A stretch of 18,989 nt of DNA, taken from positions 1 to 18,989 of the forward strand of contig DGGU01000013.1 in assembly GCA_002392345.1 (NCBI GenBank), written 5' to 3'. Position 1 is the stretch's first letter; every line of letters starts with the position of its first letter. The stretch is from Lachnospiraceae bacterium UBA3866 (GTDB taxonomy: Bacteria; Bacillota; Clostridia; Lachnospirales; Lachnospiraceae). Positions 1 to 7,834 of the stretch are shown here, piece after piece. The notes beneath the pieces are model-generated. The model had not been told where the DNA came from, made no database searches, and worked only from the letters and a program-made list of their open reading frames with translations. The translations under genes were made by a program, and so were the position numbers.

Positions 1-73
1 AGCTGGTAGGCGGACTTGAACCGTCAACCTACTGATTACAAATCAGTTGCTCTACCGATTGAGCTATACCAGC
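1..73 (-). tRNA. tRNA-Thr, anticodon UGU
   Basis: On the minus strand this folds as a complete tRNA. The acceptor arms GCTGGTA and TACCAGC pair with a T discriminator at position 1, the D-stem is GCTC/GAGC, and the anticodon stem ACTGA/TCAGT encloses the loop TTTGTAA. The anticodon TGT reads ACA threonine codons. The T-arm carries the usual TTCAAGT loop, but its stem GACGG/CCGCC has one A-C mismatch at the second pair. A CCA end, if encoded, would lie outside the window. A good promoter stands just upstream, so the gene is probably expressed. Confidence 0.95.
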
Positions 74-91
74 AATAAATGCAACTTTAAT

Positions 92-119
92 ATTCTATCA
101 TAATTTAGATTTTTGTCAA
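92..119 (-). promoter_or_regulatory. Promoter for tRNA-Thr
   Basis: The minus strand shows TTGACA (119-114), a 16-bp spacer and TAGAAT (97-92), a near-consensus housekeeping promoter. Transcription would start around position 85, leaving a leader of about ten bases before the tRNA. It lies in the gap after the STAS gene, where I see no terminator hairpin. Confidence 0.7.
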
Positions 120-123
120 GATT

Positions 124-423
124 TTACTCTATAGTAAGTATATCGGCAAATCCAGTTATGTTAAATACATCCATTATAACATCAGCAACATGTATAAGTT
201 TCATGCTACCGCCAGACTTACTCATATTCTTCTGTGATGTAAGAAGTACACGAAGACCTGCAGATGATATATAATCAAGTTTAGCAAAATCAAAAACAAG
301 TTCTTTAACTCCAGCAATATTATCATCGATAGATTTTGAAAACTCAGTAGCAGTCACTGCATCGATTCTACCCTCTGGACTAACTGTTAATTTCTCGCCT
401 TCCTTATTAATCCCTATAGTCAT
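124..423 (-). CDS. STAS-domain anti-sigma factor antagonist (SpoIIAA/RsbV family)
   Basis: This 99-residue protein is a single STAS domain, the usual length for stand-alone anti-anti-sigma factors. The phosphorylation loop reads LDYISSAGLRVLL. Aligned on SpoIIAA, Ser54 falls at the phosphorylated serine, and Ser53 replaces the aspartate usual before it, a variant I associate with many clostridial STAS proteins. Family knowledge: the unphosphorylated form binds an RsbW/SpoIIAB-type kinase and frees its target, and the kinase inactivates it by phosphorylating this serine. The partner kinase is encoded 12 bp upstream in the same direction, so the two genes form a partner-switching pair. The start has a strong AGGAGG ribosome site seven bases upstream. 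No sigma factor or PP2C phosphatase is nearby, so the controlled target is unknown. Confidence 0.88.
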   Translation of the reverse strand: MTIGINKEGEKLTVSPEGRIDAVTATEFSKSIDDNIAGVKELVFDFAKLDYISSAGLRVLLTSQKNMSKSGGSMKLIHVADVIMDVFNITGFADILTIE

Positions 424-435
424 AATAATGTCCTC

Positions 436-843
436 CTATATTATCTTTTCTATTATTAATATATTTTTGTTATCTTTGTACTCGTATGTAACATTGTCCA
501 TGCTTTTCTTTACTATCAATATACCTAGTCCACCAATCACTCTTTTCTCAATAGGCAATGTTATATCTGGGTCTTCCTTTTCAAGCGGATTATAAGGCAC
601 ACCTTCATCAACGAATTTTATTATAACCTTATTGTCATCTTTTACATAGTCAATCGCTATAGTTGCCTTACCACCTTTTCCTTCGTAAGCATAATTGGCA
701 ATATTTGAAAAAATCTCGTCTACCGCTACATCAAGTTTTGTCTTAGCTATTAGGTTACAATCTAACCGCTCAAGTTCTTCATCAATAAAACTTAAGACAT
801 TAGATGTGTTTTCAATTGTCGCATCTACTACCAATTTCTTCAT
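436..843 (-). CDS. RsbW-like anti-sigma factor / serine kinase (HATPase_c_2)
   Basis: This 135-residue protein has the GHKL ATPase fold of anti-sigma kinases. The N-box is DEIFSNIANYAY (residues 42-53, with Glu43 and Asn47), the G1 box is DEGVPYNP (79-86) and the G2 glycine loop is GGLGILIVKKSMD (104-116). Family knowledge: such kinases hold a sigma factor or another target and phosphorylate a STAS antagonist, here the product of the next gene. The start is fixed because no other Met occurs before residue 115, and the N-terminus MKKLVVDATIEN fits the family. No Shine-Dalgarno sequence precedes the ATG. Instead a consensus TATAAT ends seven bases upstream, so the message may be leaderless. The target is not encoded here. 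Confidence 0.88.
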   Translation of the reverse strand: MKKLVVDATIENTSNVLSFIDEELERLDCNLIAKTKLDVAVDEIFSNIANYAYEGKGGKATIAIDYVKDDNKVIIKFVDEGVPYNPLEKEDPDITLPIEKRVIGGLGILIVKKSMDNVTYEYKDNKNILIIEKII

Positions 844-850
844 TAGATGA

Positions 851-879
851 ATTATAACAAAAAAACATATAAAAGTCTA
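851..879 (-). promoter_or_regulatory. Promoter of the RsbW-like/STAS pair, probably leaderless
   Basis: On the minus strand TAGACT (879-874) and TATAAT (856-851) are separated by 17 bp. The -10 box ends seven bases before the ATG at 843, so transcription should begin at or within a base of the start codon. It lies in the 59-bp gap after the M16C gene, where no convincing terminator is visible. Confidence 0.6.
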
Positions 880-902
880 TAACAATGTATGTCCCAACTA
901 TT

Positions 903-3900
903 TTAGTTTATATAATCATATATTATCTCGTCAAACAAATCACTATTTTTTGCAATTAGCTCATTGTTTCCAGCAGATATTTTGTAGCCTTTTGTTAACA
1001 TCTCAATATATAGCTCTTTAAGTTCCTTCATATCATCGATTGTAGCTTCTTTAATGTCTCTCATATATCTTAAAAGTCTCTCTGGCATCTTTTCATCGCA
1101 GTTCGTAAGCATCTCATCTATAGCTGAACTTGCAGCACCAAATTTTGTTGATGGATAAGAATACTTTGAAAATGCACTAATCCTGTAATCTTCGTATGCC
1201 TCTTCACTCATATCAGTCGATTTTATAATATCGATAAGAGAGCTATAGGCATCATATGTTTCTTTTAAATTTGGATCCCTATATGTACCTATACTCATAT
1301 AATCACGATTGGTCTCTGCATTTGCTCCATAGCAACTTCTCTTCACTCTAAACTCAGGATAAAGTATGTCGCTATCTAACCAACAATTCATAATGTCAAG
1401 CCTTGAATCATATTTATCATACTTTTCTCGAAGTGGCAATACGATATAATTATACTGCACATTTCCAGAACTAACTATCGCTATATTATTTTTAAACTTA
1501 CGTAAGTTTTCGTCATAAGATATAGGCTCTCTTCTTTCTTCCCTAAACTCTTCAGTTAGTTTAAGTACTTTGTTCTTAATATTACTAACCATACCAAAAT
1601 TTGATATGATTTCGCAAACCATCTTATCTTTATTTAGAATACTATCAAGTAGATTTTTGCAATCAAGCAACAACTCTTTTAAATCTTCATTGCTAAGTTT
1701 TGATACTTCATGAAGATAATTCATATAATCTATGCCATCGACATGCACATTGTAGAGATAATCAGGATCTGAGATCGCATAAGCTAGATCAGTGGCATAG
1801 TTAGATGGTTCAGATTCAAAACTATTCTTCATAAAGTTATAATTTCTACTAGCTAGAGTTTTAAGTTTTTCTACATCTTCAAACTTTGTCTCAAATAATG
1901 TCTCTCTAATTAATTCAAAGACTTTGTCAATATTCTTATCAAGGACTGTAACCTTAAAAGTAAGATAAGGATTATATCCACCATTGTAATATATATTATT
2001 GTAAAGGCTCAAAGAATAATTATAACAGCAAAAAGAAAACTCATTGCTTAGATCATAGTCATTATAATTTGTAGTTGGTAAGTATAAAAGTAATTCTGAT
2101 AGAAGTTTCAGTTTTAAAGTATCTTCATATGGTACCGAACTTGCATCAAGAAGTATATTGATATTGCTAAACTTTATATCATCTATATCGCTTCTTATAA
2201 ATCTTATGCCTTCTACATTTTCTTCATATGCATAACACTTTGGAACATATTCAGGAAGTGCACTTACACTTGCAACTCGAACTTTATCAATTATAGTATA
2301 TGAATTGACATATTCAACCCACTTGTCATAGTCCTTAGTGTCTTTAATCAAGTTATCTATCTCATCTTTAATCATATTATCTTTCATGTCTCTAAGCGAT
2401 GCTGCCTTTTCTTCATTTTTCTTTTCTGCTAGACCACTCTTTGGCGATGTCACAGTGAGCGCTACCTTGCCATTGCCACCAAGATATTTCTCAGTAAGTT
2501 CTTGAACTGTGCCGTCAATATATCTTTTTTCTACATCTCTTTTGCCCTTAGCGTATTTAAAATATCCAAGAAGATCTTTACCATTATCTTTAAATGCCAT
2601 ACTATAAAAACCTGGAAGGTAATAAGTAAATCCATGTGAATCTTTTTCAAATTCCCTATCTATCTCATTGATATCTATATAAGAATTTACCGACTCGATA
2701 TCGAATCCATACTCAACCTCATCGTTCAATGCCCCTTCTACAATCTCTTTAACTATCGCCTTATCATCTTCATTTACATTTTCAAAGCAAAATTCTATAT
2801 ATGGTTTCTCGCAGTCTAGCATGTTATTAATATAGAAATCTGCATAAGGCAATTTCTCTTCAATCCTGGTTCTAAGATACCCTGCGTCACTTTGTAGATC
2901 TTCTAAAACTATATCAAATATCCCAGCCTCATACAAAGTCATATCTTTGCATGACAATGCATAAGTTATAATGCTACTATTTTCTGTCACTGAACCACTG
3001 GCAACTGGAAAATCATAAAGTTTTTCGATGTAATTATCACCTTCAACATAATTCTTGTCACTCTTATCAATGTCTTTTCTATCATATAAACTTAGATATT
3101 CATCGTTAGCATATATAAGATATTTTTCATAGTCTATATCTCCATACAAGGTCATAACCATATTGCTTGGATGATAATAGGTATCATGAAAATTCTTTAG
3201 CTCTTCATGAGTAATTTTTGGTATATCAGATGTCACACCGCCAACTTCAGATGCAAGGAAGCTTCCCTCATATAAAGCCCTAGCAGAATTATAAAATGCG
3301 GTAGCTTGAATAATACTTTCATGTGCTGACATTTCACTATACACAACCCCAGATAAATTGATATCGCTATCATTATCGGCAAGCGAATACCTATACGCTT
3401 CCCTCTCAAGCAATTTCTCATCATCAATTATATTTGGATCAAATACACCATCTATATAAAATTTGAAATATTCAAATAGTTGTTCATCAGAAAGTGATCC
3501 CATAGGAAAGGTTGTCGCCTGCTGTAAAGTATTTGCATTTAAATATGTGCTATAAGTTTTACTGAGCATCTCAAAAAATAAATTGGCACTTGGGTATCTT
3601 TTTGAACCACCAAGAGTTGCATGTTCAAATACATGTGGCAGGCCTTTATTATCATAGGCAAGTGTATTAAAACCAAGACATGCAGACTTATCTACATCAT
3701 CATTTGATATAAGAAAGCATACTGCACCAGTTTTTTTATGTTCAAACATAACCACTTTAGCATTTTTCTCTTCATAGTCAAAAATCATCTTGGCAGTAAA
3801 ACCGCCTATCACATCACCAATTTCTGGCAATTTATACTTTGATAGAGTTTTGACATATCCATCAAGCGATACTATCTCATCATAAGTGTCGGTTTCTTCC

Positions 3901-4091
3901 ATTATACTTTCCGAAGCTCTAACTTCATTTTGAGGTTCAGATGTCTTCGCGAACATATCTCTGATATAGTCAAAGACTTTTTTGTAATCATAATTATAGT
4001 TTATACGAAAACGAATGCACGATGTAAGGCCGAGTGCTAAGCTTAATATAATTAAAGTTATTGTTATTTTTTTAAGCATTTTTCTCATCAT
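903..4091 (-). CDS. M16C-family zinc metalloprotease (PreP/falcilysin-like), predicted lipoprotein
   Basis: This is a large peptidase of about 1062 residues with the M16C layout. The inverted zinc motif HVFEH is at residues 153-157, and the third ligand Glu253 is in GVVYSEM. The spacing matches presequence proteases. The C-terminal half keeps the partner signature, with a YGA turn followed by TYRDPN near residues 937-941. Family knowledge: the clam-shell chamber degrades unfolded peptides. The N-terminus is a lipoprotein signal: basic residues, a hydrophobic stretch, then the lipobox LTSC with Cys25, so the enzyme is probably anchored outside the membrane. The frame opens at 4112, but AAGGAA lies just before the paired ATGs at 4091, which gives a normal signal peptide and no overlap with the upstream penicillin-binding protein gene. 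It is the last gene of the long run; family assignment is firm, location inferred. Confidence 0.88.
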   Translation of the reverse strand: MMRKMLKKITITLIILSLALGLTSCIRFRINYNYDYKKVFDYIRDMFAKTSEPQNEVRASESIMEETDTYDEIVSLDGYVKTLSKYKLPEIGDVIGGFTAKMIFDYEEKNAKVVMFEHKKTGAVCFLISNDDVDKSACLGFNTLAYDNKGLPHVFEHATLGGSKRYPSANLFFEMLSKTYSTYLNANTLQQATTFPMGSLSDEQLFEYFKFYIDGVFDPNIIDDEKLLEREAYRYSLADNDSDINLSGVVYSEMSAHESIIQATAFYNSARALYEGSFLASEVGGVTSDIPKITHEELKNFHDTYYHPSNMVMTLYGDIDYEKYLIYANDEYLSLYDRKDIDKSDKNYVEGDNYIEKLYDFPVASGSVTENSSIITYALSCKDMTLYEAGIFDIVLEDLQSDAGYLRTRIEEKLPYADFYINNMLDCEKPYIEFCFENVNEDDKAIVKEIVEGALNDEVEYGFDIESVNSYIDINEIDREFEKDSHGFTYYLPGFYSMAFKDNGKDLLGYFKYAKGKRDVEKRYIDGTVQELTEKYLGGNGKVALTVTSPKSGLAEKKNEEKAASLRDMKDNMIKDEIDNLIKDTKDYDKWVEYVNSYTIIDKVRVASVSALPEYVPKCYAYEENVEGIRFIRSDIDDIKFSNINILLDASSVPYEDTLKLKLLSELLLYLPTTNYNDYDLSNEFSFCCYNYSLSLYNNIYYNGGYNPYLTFKVTVLDKNIDKVFELIRETLFETKFEDVEKLKTLASRNYNFMKNSFESEPSNYATDLAYAISDPDYLYNVHVDGIDYMNYLHEVSKLSNEDLKELLLDCKNLLDSILNKDKMVCEIISNFGMVSNIKNKVLKLTEEFREERREPISYDENLRKFKNNIAIVSSGNVQYNYIVLPLREKYDKYDSRLDIMNCWLDSDILYPEFRVKRSCYGANAETNRDYMSIGTYRDPNLKETYDAYSSLIDIIKSTDMSEEAYEDYRISAFSKYSYPSTKFGAASSAIDEMLTNCDEKMPERLLRYMRDIKEATIDDMKELKELYIEMLTKGYKISAGNNELIAKNSDLFDEIIYDYIN

Positions 4092-4101
4092 ATTTTCCTT
4101 C

Positions 4102-6726
4102 TTAATCCGCATATCTTATTATTACATTACTTTGAGTTTCGCCAGTTGGTAACACTGGTACGATAGGTATGACATCTAGGCTTTGCGCAGCAACTTTTGA
4201 ATCATCAGTTTCTAGATCTTCATACCTACTTGGTATATTCATAAGTCCAATTGCAGTATGCATATCACAACTTCTTCTTGGTTGAGTCCCGTCGATAAAT
4301 ACTTCCTCATATGTTGCATTGCCTCTTGGGTCATGTTCACAACCTTCTGTAGCAAGAAGTCCTGACTTTCTGCATACCTTTCTCGTGATTAGGCCATTTG
4401 GTCTTTCAAATTCTTCTCTTGGAAGAGTAGAGTGAACTGTTGACATAATTCTTCGCCATATATTCTTATGGAAGGTAGTTCCGCCATTGTTGATACCTCT
4501 TTTTGTATCCTGCAATGATTGGTTTTCATCGCAACCACCCCAGATACCAGCAGTGTAATATGGTGTAAAGCCAACAAACCACAAATCATTATTATTAGTA
4601 GTAGTTCCTGATTTTCCTGCAACAGCCATACCATCAAAATGAGCACGAGTAGATGTAGGAGTTATATTCATACTGCCGCTGCTAAATGCCTTACCTCCAA
4701 CCATCGATGCTGCCATAGCAGATGTAAGTAGATATGCATTGCCTTTAGACATAACTCTATCAGTTTTATTTTTTGTATTATCAAGTATCACATTACCATA
4801 ATGATCATAAACTTTAGTGTAAAGTATAGGTTCATGATGATTTCCACCACTTGCAATTGTTGCAAATGCATTGGTAAGTTCTAGATTAGTAACACCATAT
4901 GTGAGTCCACCAAGTGCAAGAGCAGGATTAGCATCTTGCGCCTCATCGAGTGATGTTATACCAAGTCTTTTGGCATATTTTATAGCAACTTCAGGTGTGA
5001 CAGTTTCCATGAGGCACCTCAAAGCTATTATATTTAGTGAATATATTATGCCTGCTCTTATATTTTGGAAACCAAGATAGCCAGATGAATACCAGTTTTT
5101 GAAAGTCTTAGTTGTATTTCCTACTTTATATACATACTCACTATCATAATAAGTCGTCGCAAGCGTCTTATTATAAAGCTCAAGTGCAGGAGCAAATGAT
5201 GTAACAACTTTAAATGTACTACCAGGCTGCCTTTTTGAATTCGTTGCACGATTTAAGGACCTTGATACTGTCTTTTCACCTCTTCCACCAGAAAGAGCTA
5301 CAACTTCACCAGTGTTATGATTAATCATAACAAATGAAGCCTGTGGTTCAAGTATATAATTAAGCGATTCAGCAAGTACAGTGTCACTTTCCTTTATAAC
5401 ATAATCTTTAAAGCTATTAATATATTGATCAGCAAGGTCTTTAGTTTTAAAAAGACCATCGTATTTTTTATTTTTTAAAGTTTTAACATGATAATTCTCT
5501 ACATCAATCTGCGAATAATGAGTCTGAGTATCATCACTATGGTGTATAGATAACCTATAATCTATAGAATACTTTTTTGCATCATAGTTTGATTCACTTG
5601 AGATCTCAGCATCTACAATCTTCTGTATCTCAGGGTCCATAGTAGTCTCTACTCTAAGACCCCCACTATAAAGAAGATTGTTAGCAAGAGACTGAGTATA
5701 GCCAAGTCTCTTCACAAGATCTGTCTGCAACTGATCTATGACCGCTTCAGTAAAATAAGAATATACAGATACTACACTTTCATTTTTAACTTCGACATTT
5801 TGTATGCGACTATACACATCATCATTAATTGCTTCGTTATACTCATCTACAGTAATATAATTTAAGTCTCTCATATTCTTTAGTGTCTGTTTTTGGCGTA
5901 TCTTATTATTTTCAGGATGTGTTATAGGGTTATTCTTAGTTGGGTTCTTAGTGATACTTGCTATGACTGCCGCTTCACTTATAGTAAGTTCTGATAATTC
6001 TTTATCAAAATATTTTCTTGCTGCAACTTTAACGCCAAGCGTATTCGCTCCAAGATATATAGTATTTAAGTAGTCTGTCATGATCTGCTCTTTTATCTCT
6101 TTCTTTGACATGTCAGCTTGTGATTCATATTGAAGAGCAATGTATTGTTCTTGAAGTTTTCTTACATATTTTTCGAAACCTTTCTCGTTTTGGGCAGCAT
6201 CAAAGACGGAGTTCTTAATCAACTGCTGAGTTATAGTAGATCCGCCACCACGACTTGAATCAGATTTGATGACGCCGTAGATAGCTCTTGCTATAGACCT
6301 AAAATCAACACCTGAGTGTTCCCAAAATCTCTCATCTTCTATAGCAACGAATGCATTGACAAGGACCTCTGGTATATCACTAAACTTAACGGCCTCACGA
6401 TTAGAACCCTCTTGAACAAGTGTATCCATCGTGTTGCCATTTCTATCCATAATCTTAGTAGCAAATGCCGTAGGTCCAAAGTGAAAACTAGTGAGAGGTG
6501 GCGTACTATCAAGGATACCTTTCACCATTCCAAGGCCTAAGAACATACATAAGAGTCCTATTCCAAAAAGAGCAACTAAAATCTTCCTAAAGATATGAAA
6601 ACTTCTTTTCTTCTTCCTTTTCTTAGGGGCTTTCTTTGCGTCAACATCTCTTCCTTTAAACTCTCTTTTTGGAAGTGGTATCGATTTTATGCTCCTACTT
6701 TTCGATTTTTTAAGAATATATTCCAT
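4102..6726 (-). CDS. Class A penicillin-binding protein (PBP1a-type transglycosylase/transpeptidase)
   Basis: This is a bifunctional peptidoglycan synthase of 874 residues. A lysine-rich cytoplasmic tail (about 30-48) is followed by one membrane segment (about 49-68). The GT51 glycosyltransferase shows EDERFWEHSGVD from catalytic Glu130, GGSTITQQL (161-169), RKLQE (189-193) and YLNTIYLG (219-226). The transpeptidase has the active serine in STFK (Ser503-Lys506), SLN (563-565) and KSGTT (705-709). A linker of about 80 residues separates the domains, as in other clostridial PBP1a proteins. The C-terminus carries a cysteine-containing SGLLATEGC segment. Family knowledge: it polymerises lipid II glycan strands and crosslinks them outside the membrane. 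The start overlaps the asd stop as TAATG, with only a weak ribosome site, so translation is probably coupled to asd. Confidence 0.95.
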   Translation of the reverse strand: MEYILKKSKSRSIKSIPLPKREFKGRDVDAKKAPKKRKKKRSFHIFRKILVALFGIGLLCMFLGLGMVKGILDSTPPLTSFHFGPTAFATKIMDRNGNTMDTLVQEGSNREAVKFSDIPEVLVNAFVAIEDERFWEHSGVDFRSIARAIYGVIKSDSSRGGGSTITQQLIKNSVFDAAQNEKGFEKYVRKLQEQYIALQYESQADMSKKEIKEQIMTDYLNTIYLGANTLGVKVAARKYFDKELSELTISEAAVIASITKNPTKNNPITHPENNKIRQKQTLKNMRDLNYITVDEYNEAINDDVYSRIQNVEVKNESVVSVYSYFTEAVIDQLQTDLVKRLGYTQSLANNLLYSGGLRVETTMDPEIQKIVDAEISSESNYDAKKYSIDYRLSIHHSDDTQTHYSQIDVENYHVKTLKNKKYDGLFKTKDLADQYINSFKDYVIKESDTVLAESLNYILEPQASFVMINHNTGEVVALSGGRGEKTVSRSLNRATNSKRQPGSTFKVVTSFAPALELYNKTLATTYYDSEYVYKVGNTTKTFKNWYSSGYLGFQNIRAGIIYSLNIIALRCLMETVTPEVAIKYAKRLGITSLDEAQDANPALALGGLTYGVTNLELTNAFATIASGGNHHEPILYTKVYDHYGNVILDNTKNKTDRVMSKGNAYLLTSAMAASMVGGKAFSSGSMNITPTSTRAHFDGMAVAGKSGTTTNNNDLWFVGFTPYYTAGIWGGCDENQSLQDTKRGINNGGTTFHKNIWRRIMSTVHSTLPREEFERPNGLITRKVCRKSGLLATEGCEHDPRGNATYEEVFIDGTQPRRSCDMHTAIGLMNIPSRYEDLETDDSKVAAQSLDVIPIVPVLPTGETQSNVIIRYAD

Positions 6727-7763
6727 TATATAAATAATTCCAAAATCTCAACTGCATTAGTCGCAGCTCCCTTTCTTATCTGGTCGCCTGAGCAGAAAAG
6801 CGATATGCCATTTTCAAACACAAGGTCCTCTCTTATTCTGCCAACTTCAACTATATCCACGTCAGTAGTATTAAGTGGCATAGGATAAAGGAAATTATCT
6901 TTATCATCAACGAGCCTTACGCCTTTAGTATTCTTTAAAATCTCTTTTACTTCTTTGACACTAAGTTTCTTCTCAAGATCCATAGTTACACTTATACTAT
7001 GAGATCTCATAACTGGCACTCTTACACAAGTGCAAGTTACTTTTAACTCAGGCAAGTGCATAATCTTTCTTGTCTCATTTTGCATTTTCATCTCTTCGGT
7101 CGTAAAATCATTATCTATGAATGAGCCTATGCAAGGTATAAGATTATATGCGATCTGATTTTTAAATGCCTTTGATTCAAAGCCCGCATTAGTGATGTCA
7201 GTGATTTTATGATTGGGTATATCCTTATGTGATGAAAGGTATTCTACTTGTTCATCAAGCGCCTTCATGCCATATACACCAGCACCGCTTACAGCTTGAT
7301 AAGTTGATGCAACCATAGCCTTTATCTTTGAAACTTTGTTGATTCCATATATGGCCATATCAGTTATTATAGTAGAACAATTAGGATTACTAATTATACC
7401 TTTATTATTCTTAGCATCATGAGCATTGATCTCAGGTACGACAAGCGGCACATCTTTATCCATACGAAATGCATTAGAGTTATCTATGAATATCGCTTTC
7501 GCCTTAACTATGTGTGGTGCAAATTCTCTTGCAAACTCTGCTTCAACTGCACCAAGCACGAAATCTAATCCTTCAAATGATGTAGGTTTAGCTTCTTCTA
7601 TAGTAAACTCCGTAGGCTTTCCACATATATTAACTATCACTTTCTTTCCTTCTGATTTTTTAGATGCAAAAAGCCTCAATTCGCAATTGATATTTCGTTC
7701 TTCTATGCACTTTATCATCTGTAGTCCTACGGCACCAGTTGCGCCTAAAATACCAAGTCTCAT
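6726..7763 (-). CDS. asd: Aspartate-semialdehyde dehydrogenase
   Basis: This enzyme of 345 residues reduces aspartyl phosphate to aspartate semialdehyde with NADPH, the branch point for threonine, methionine, lysine and diaminopimelate. The N-terminal Rossmann motif GATGAVG is at residues 7-13, the catalytic cysteine is in SNPNCSTI (Cys129) and the active-site histidine is in RSHSIS (His255). Length is normal. A GTG two codons upstream could open the frame at 7769, but AAGGAG then lies right against it; the ATG at 7763 has correct spacing and gives MRLGILGATG. It follows lysC and hom in the same direction, separated from lysC by a REP-like repeat pair, and its stop overlaps the next gene by one base. 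Confidence 0.96.
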   Translation of the reverse strand: MRLGILGATGAVGLQMIKCIEERNINCELRLFASKKSEGKKVIVNICGKPTEFTIEEAKPTSFEGLDFVLGAVEAEFAREFAPHIVKAKAIFIDNSNAFRMDKDVPLVVPEINAHDAKNNKGIISNPNCSTIITDMAIYGINKVSKIKAMVASTYQAVSGAGVYGMKALDEQVEYLSSHKDIPNHKITDITNAGFESKAFKNQIAYNLIPCIGSFIDNDFTTEEMKMQNETRKIMHLPELKVTCTCVRVPVMRSHSISVTMDLEKKLSVKEVKEILKNTKGVRLVDDKDNFLYPMPLNTTDVDIVEVGRIREDLVFENGISLFCSGDQIRKGAATNAVEILELFI

Positions 7764-7782
7764 TTCCACTCCTTTTTAAAGA

Positions 7783-7834
7783 GGCGCTCGCATAGCTCGC
7801 GCCTACGGATTGTATGGGCGAGCTTTGCGAGCCC
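7783..7834. repeat. Pair of inverted REP-like palindromes between lysC and asd
   Basis: Two GC-rich imperfect hairpins stand head to head in otherwise AT-rich DNA. On the minus strand, GTAG (7806-7803) leads into a hairpin covering 7802-7784 with arms GCGC/GCGC, a tandem G-A mismatch, an inner GC/GC and the loop TAT. On the plus strand, 7816-7834 forms the same structure with arms GGGC/GCCC and the loop TTT, preceded by GTAT. A foot tetranucleotide followed by an imperfect palindrome is the layout of REP elements linked to RAYT transposases; two inverted copies resemble a BIME. The last three bases lie inside the lysC stop codon. A related copy lies at 16078-16100. Confidence 0.7.

Noticed and set aside
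844..902. Terminator after the M16C gene
   Set aside because: Only a 5-bp AACTA/TAGTT pairing is visible, and it has no T-run.
4092..4112. Start of the M16C protease at the ATG at 4112
   Set aside because: This start lies inside the preceding gene without a good ribosome site, while AAGGAA serves the ATG at 4091 and yields a standard lipoprotein signal.
7764..7769. GTG start of asd at 7769
   Set aside because: The ribosome site would lie against the GTG; the ATG at 7763 has correct spacing and the normal family N-terminus.
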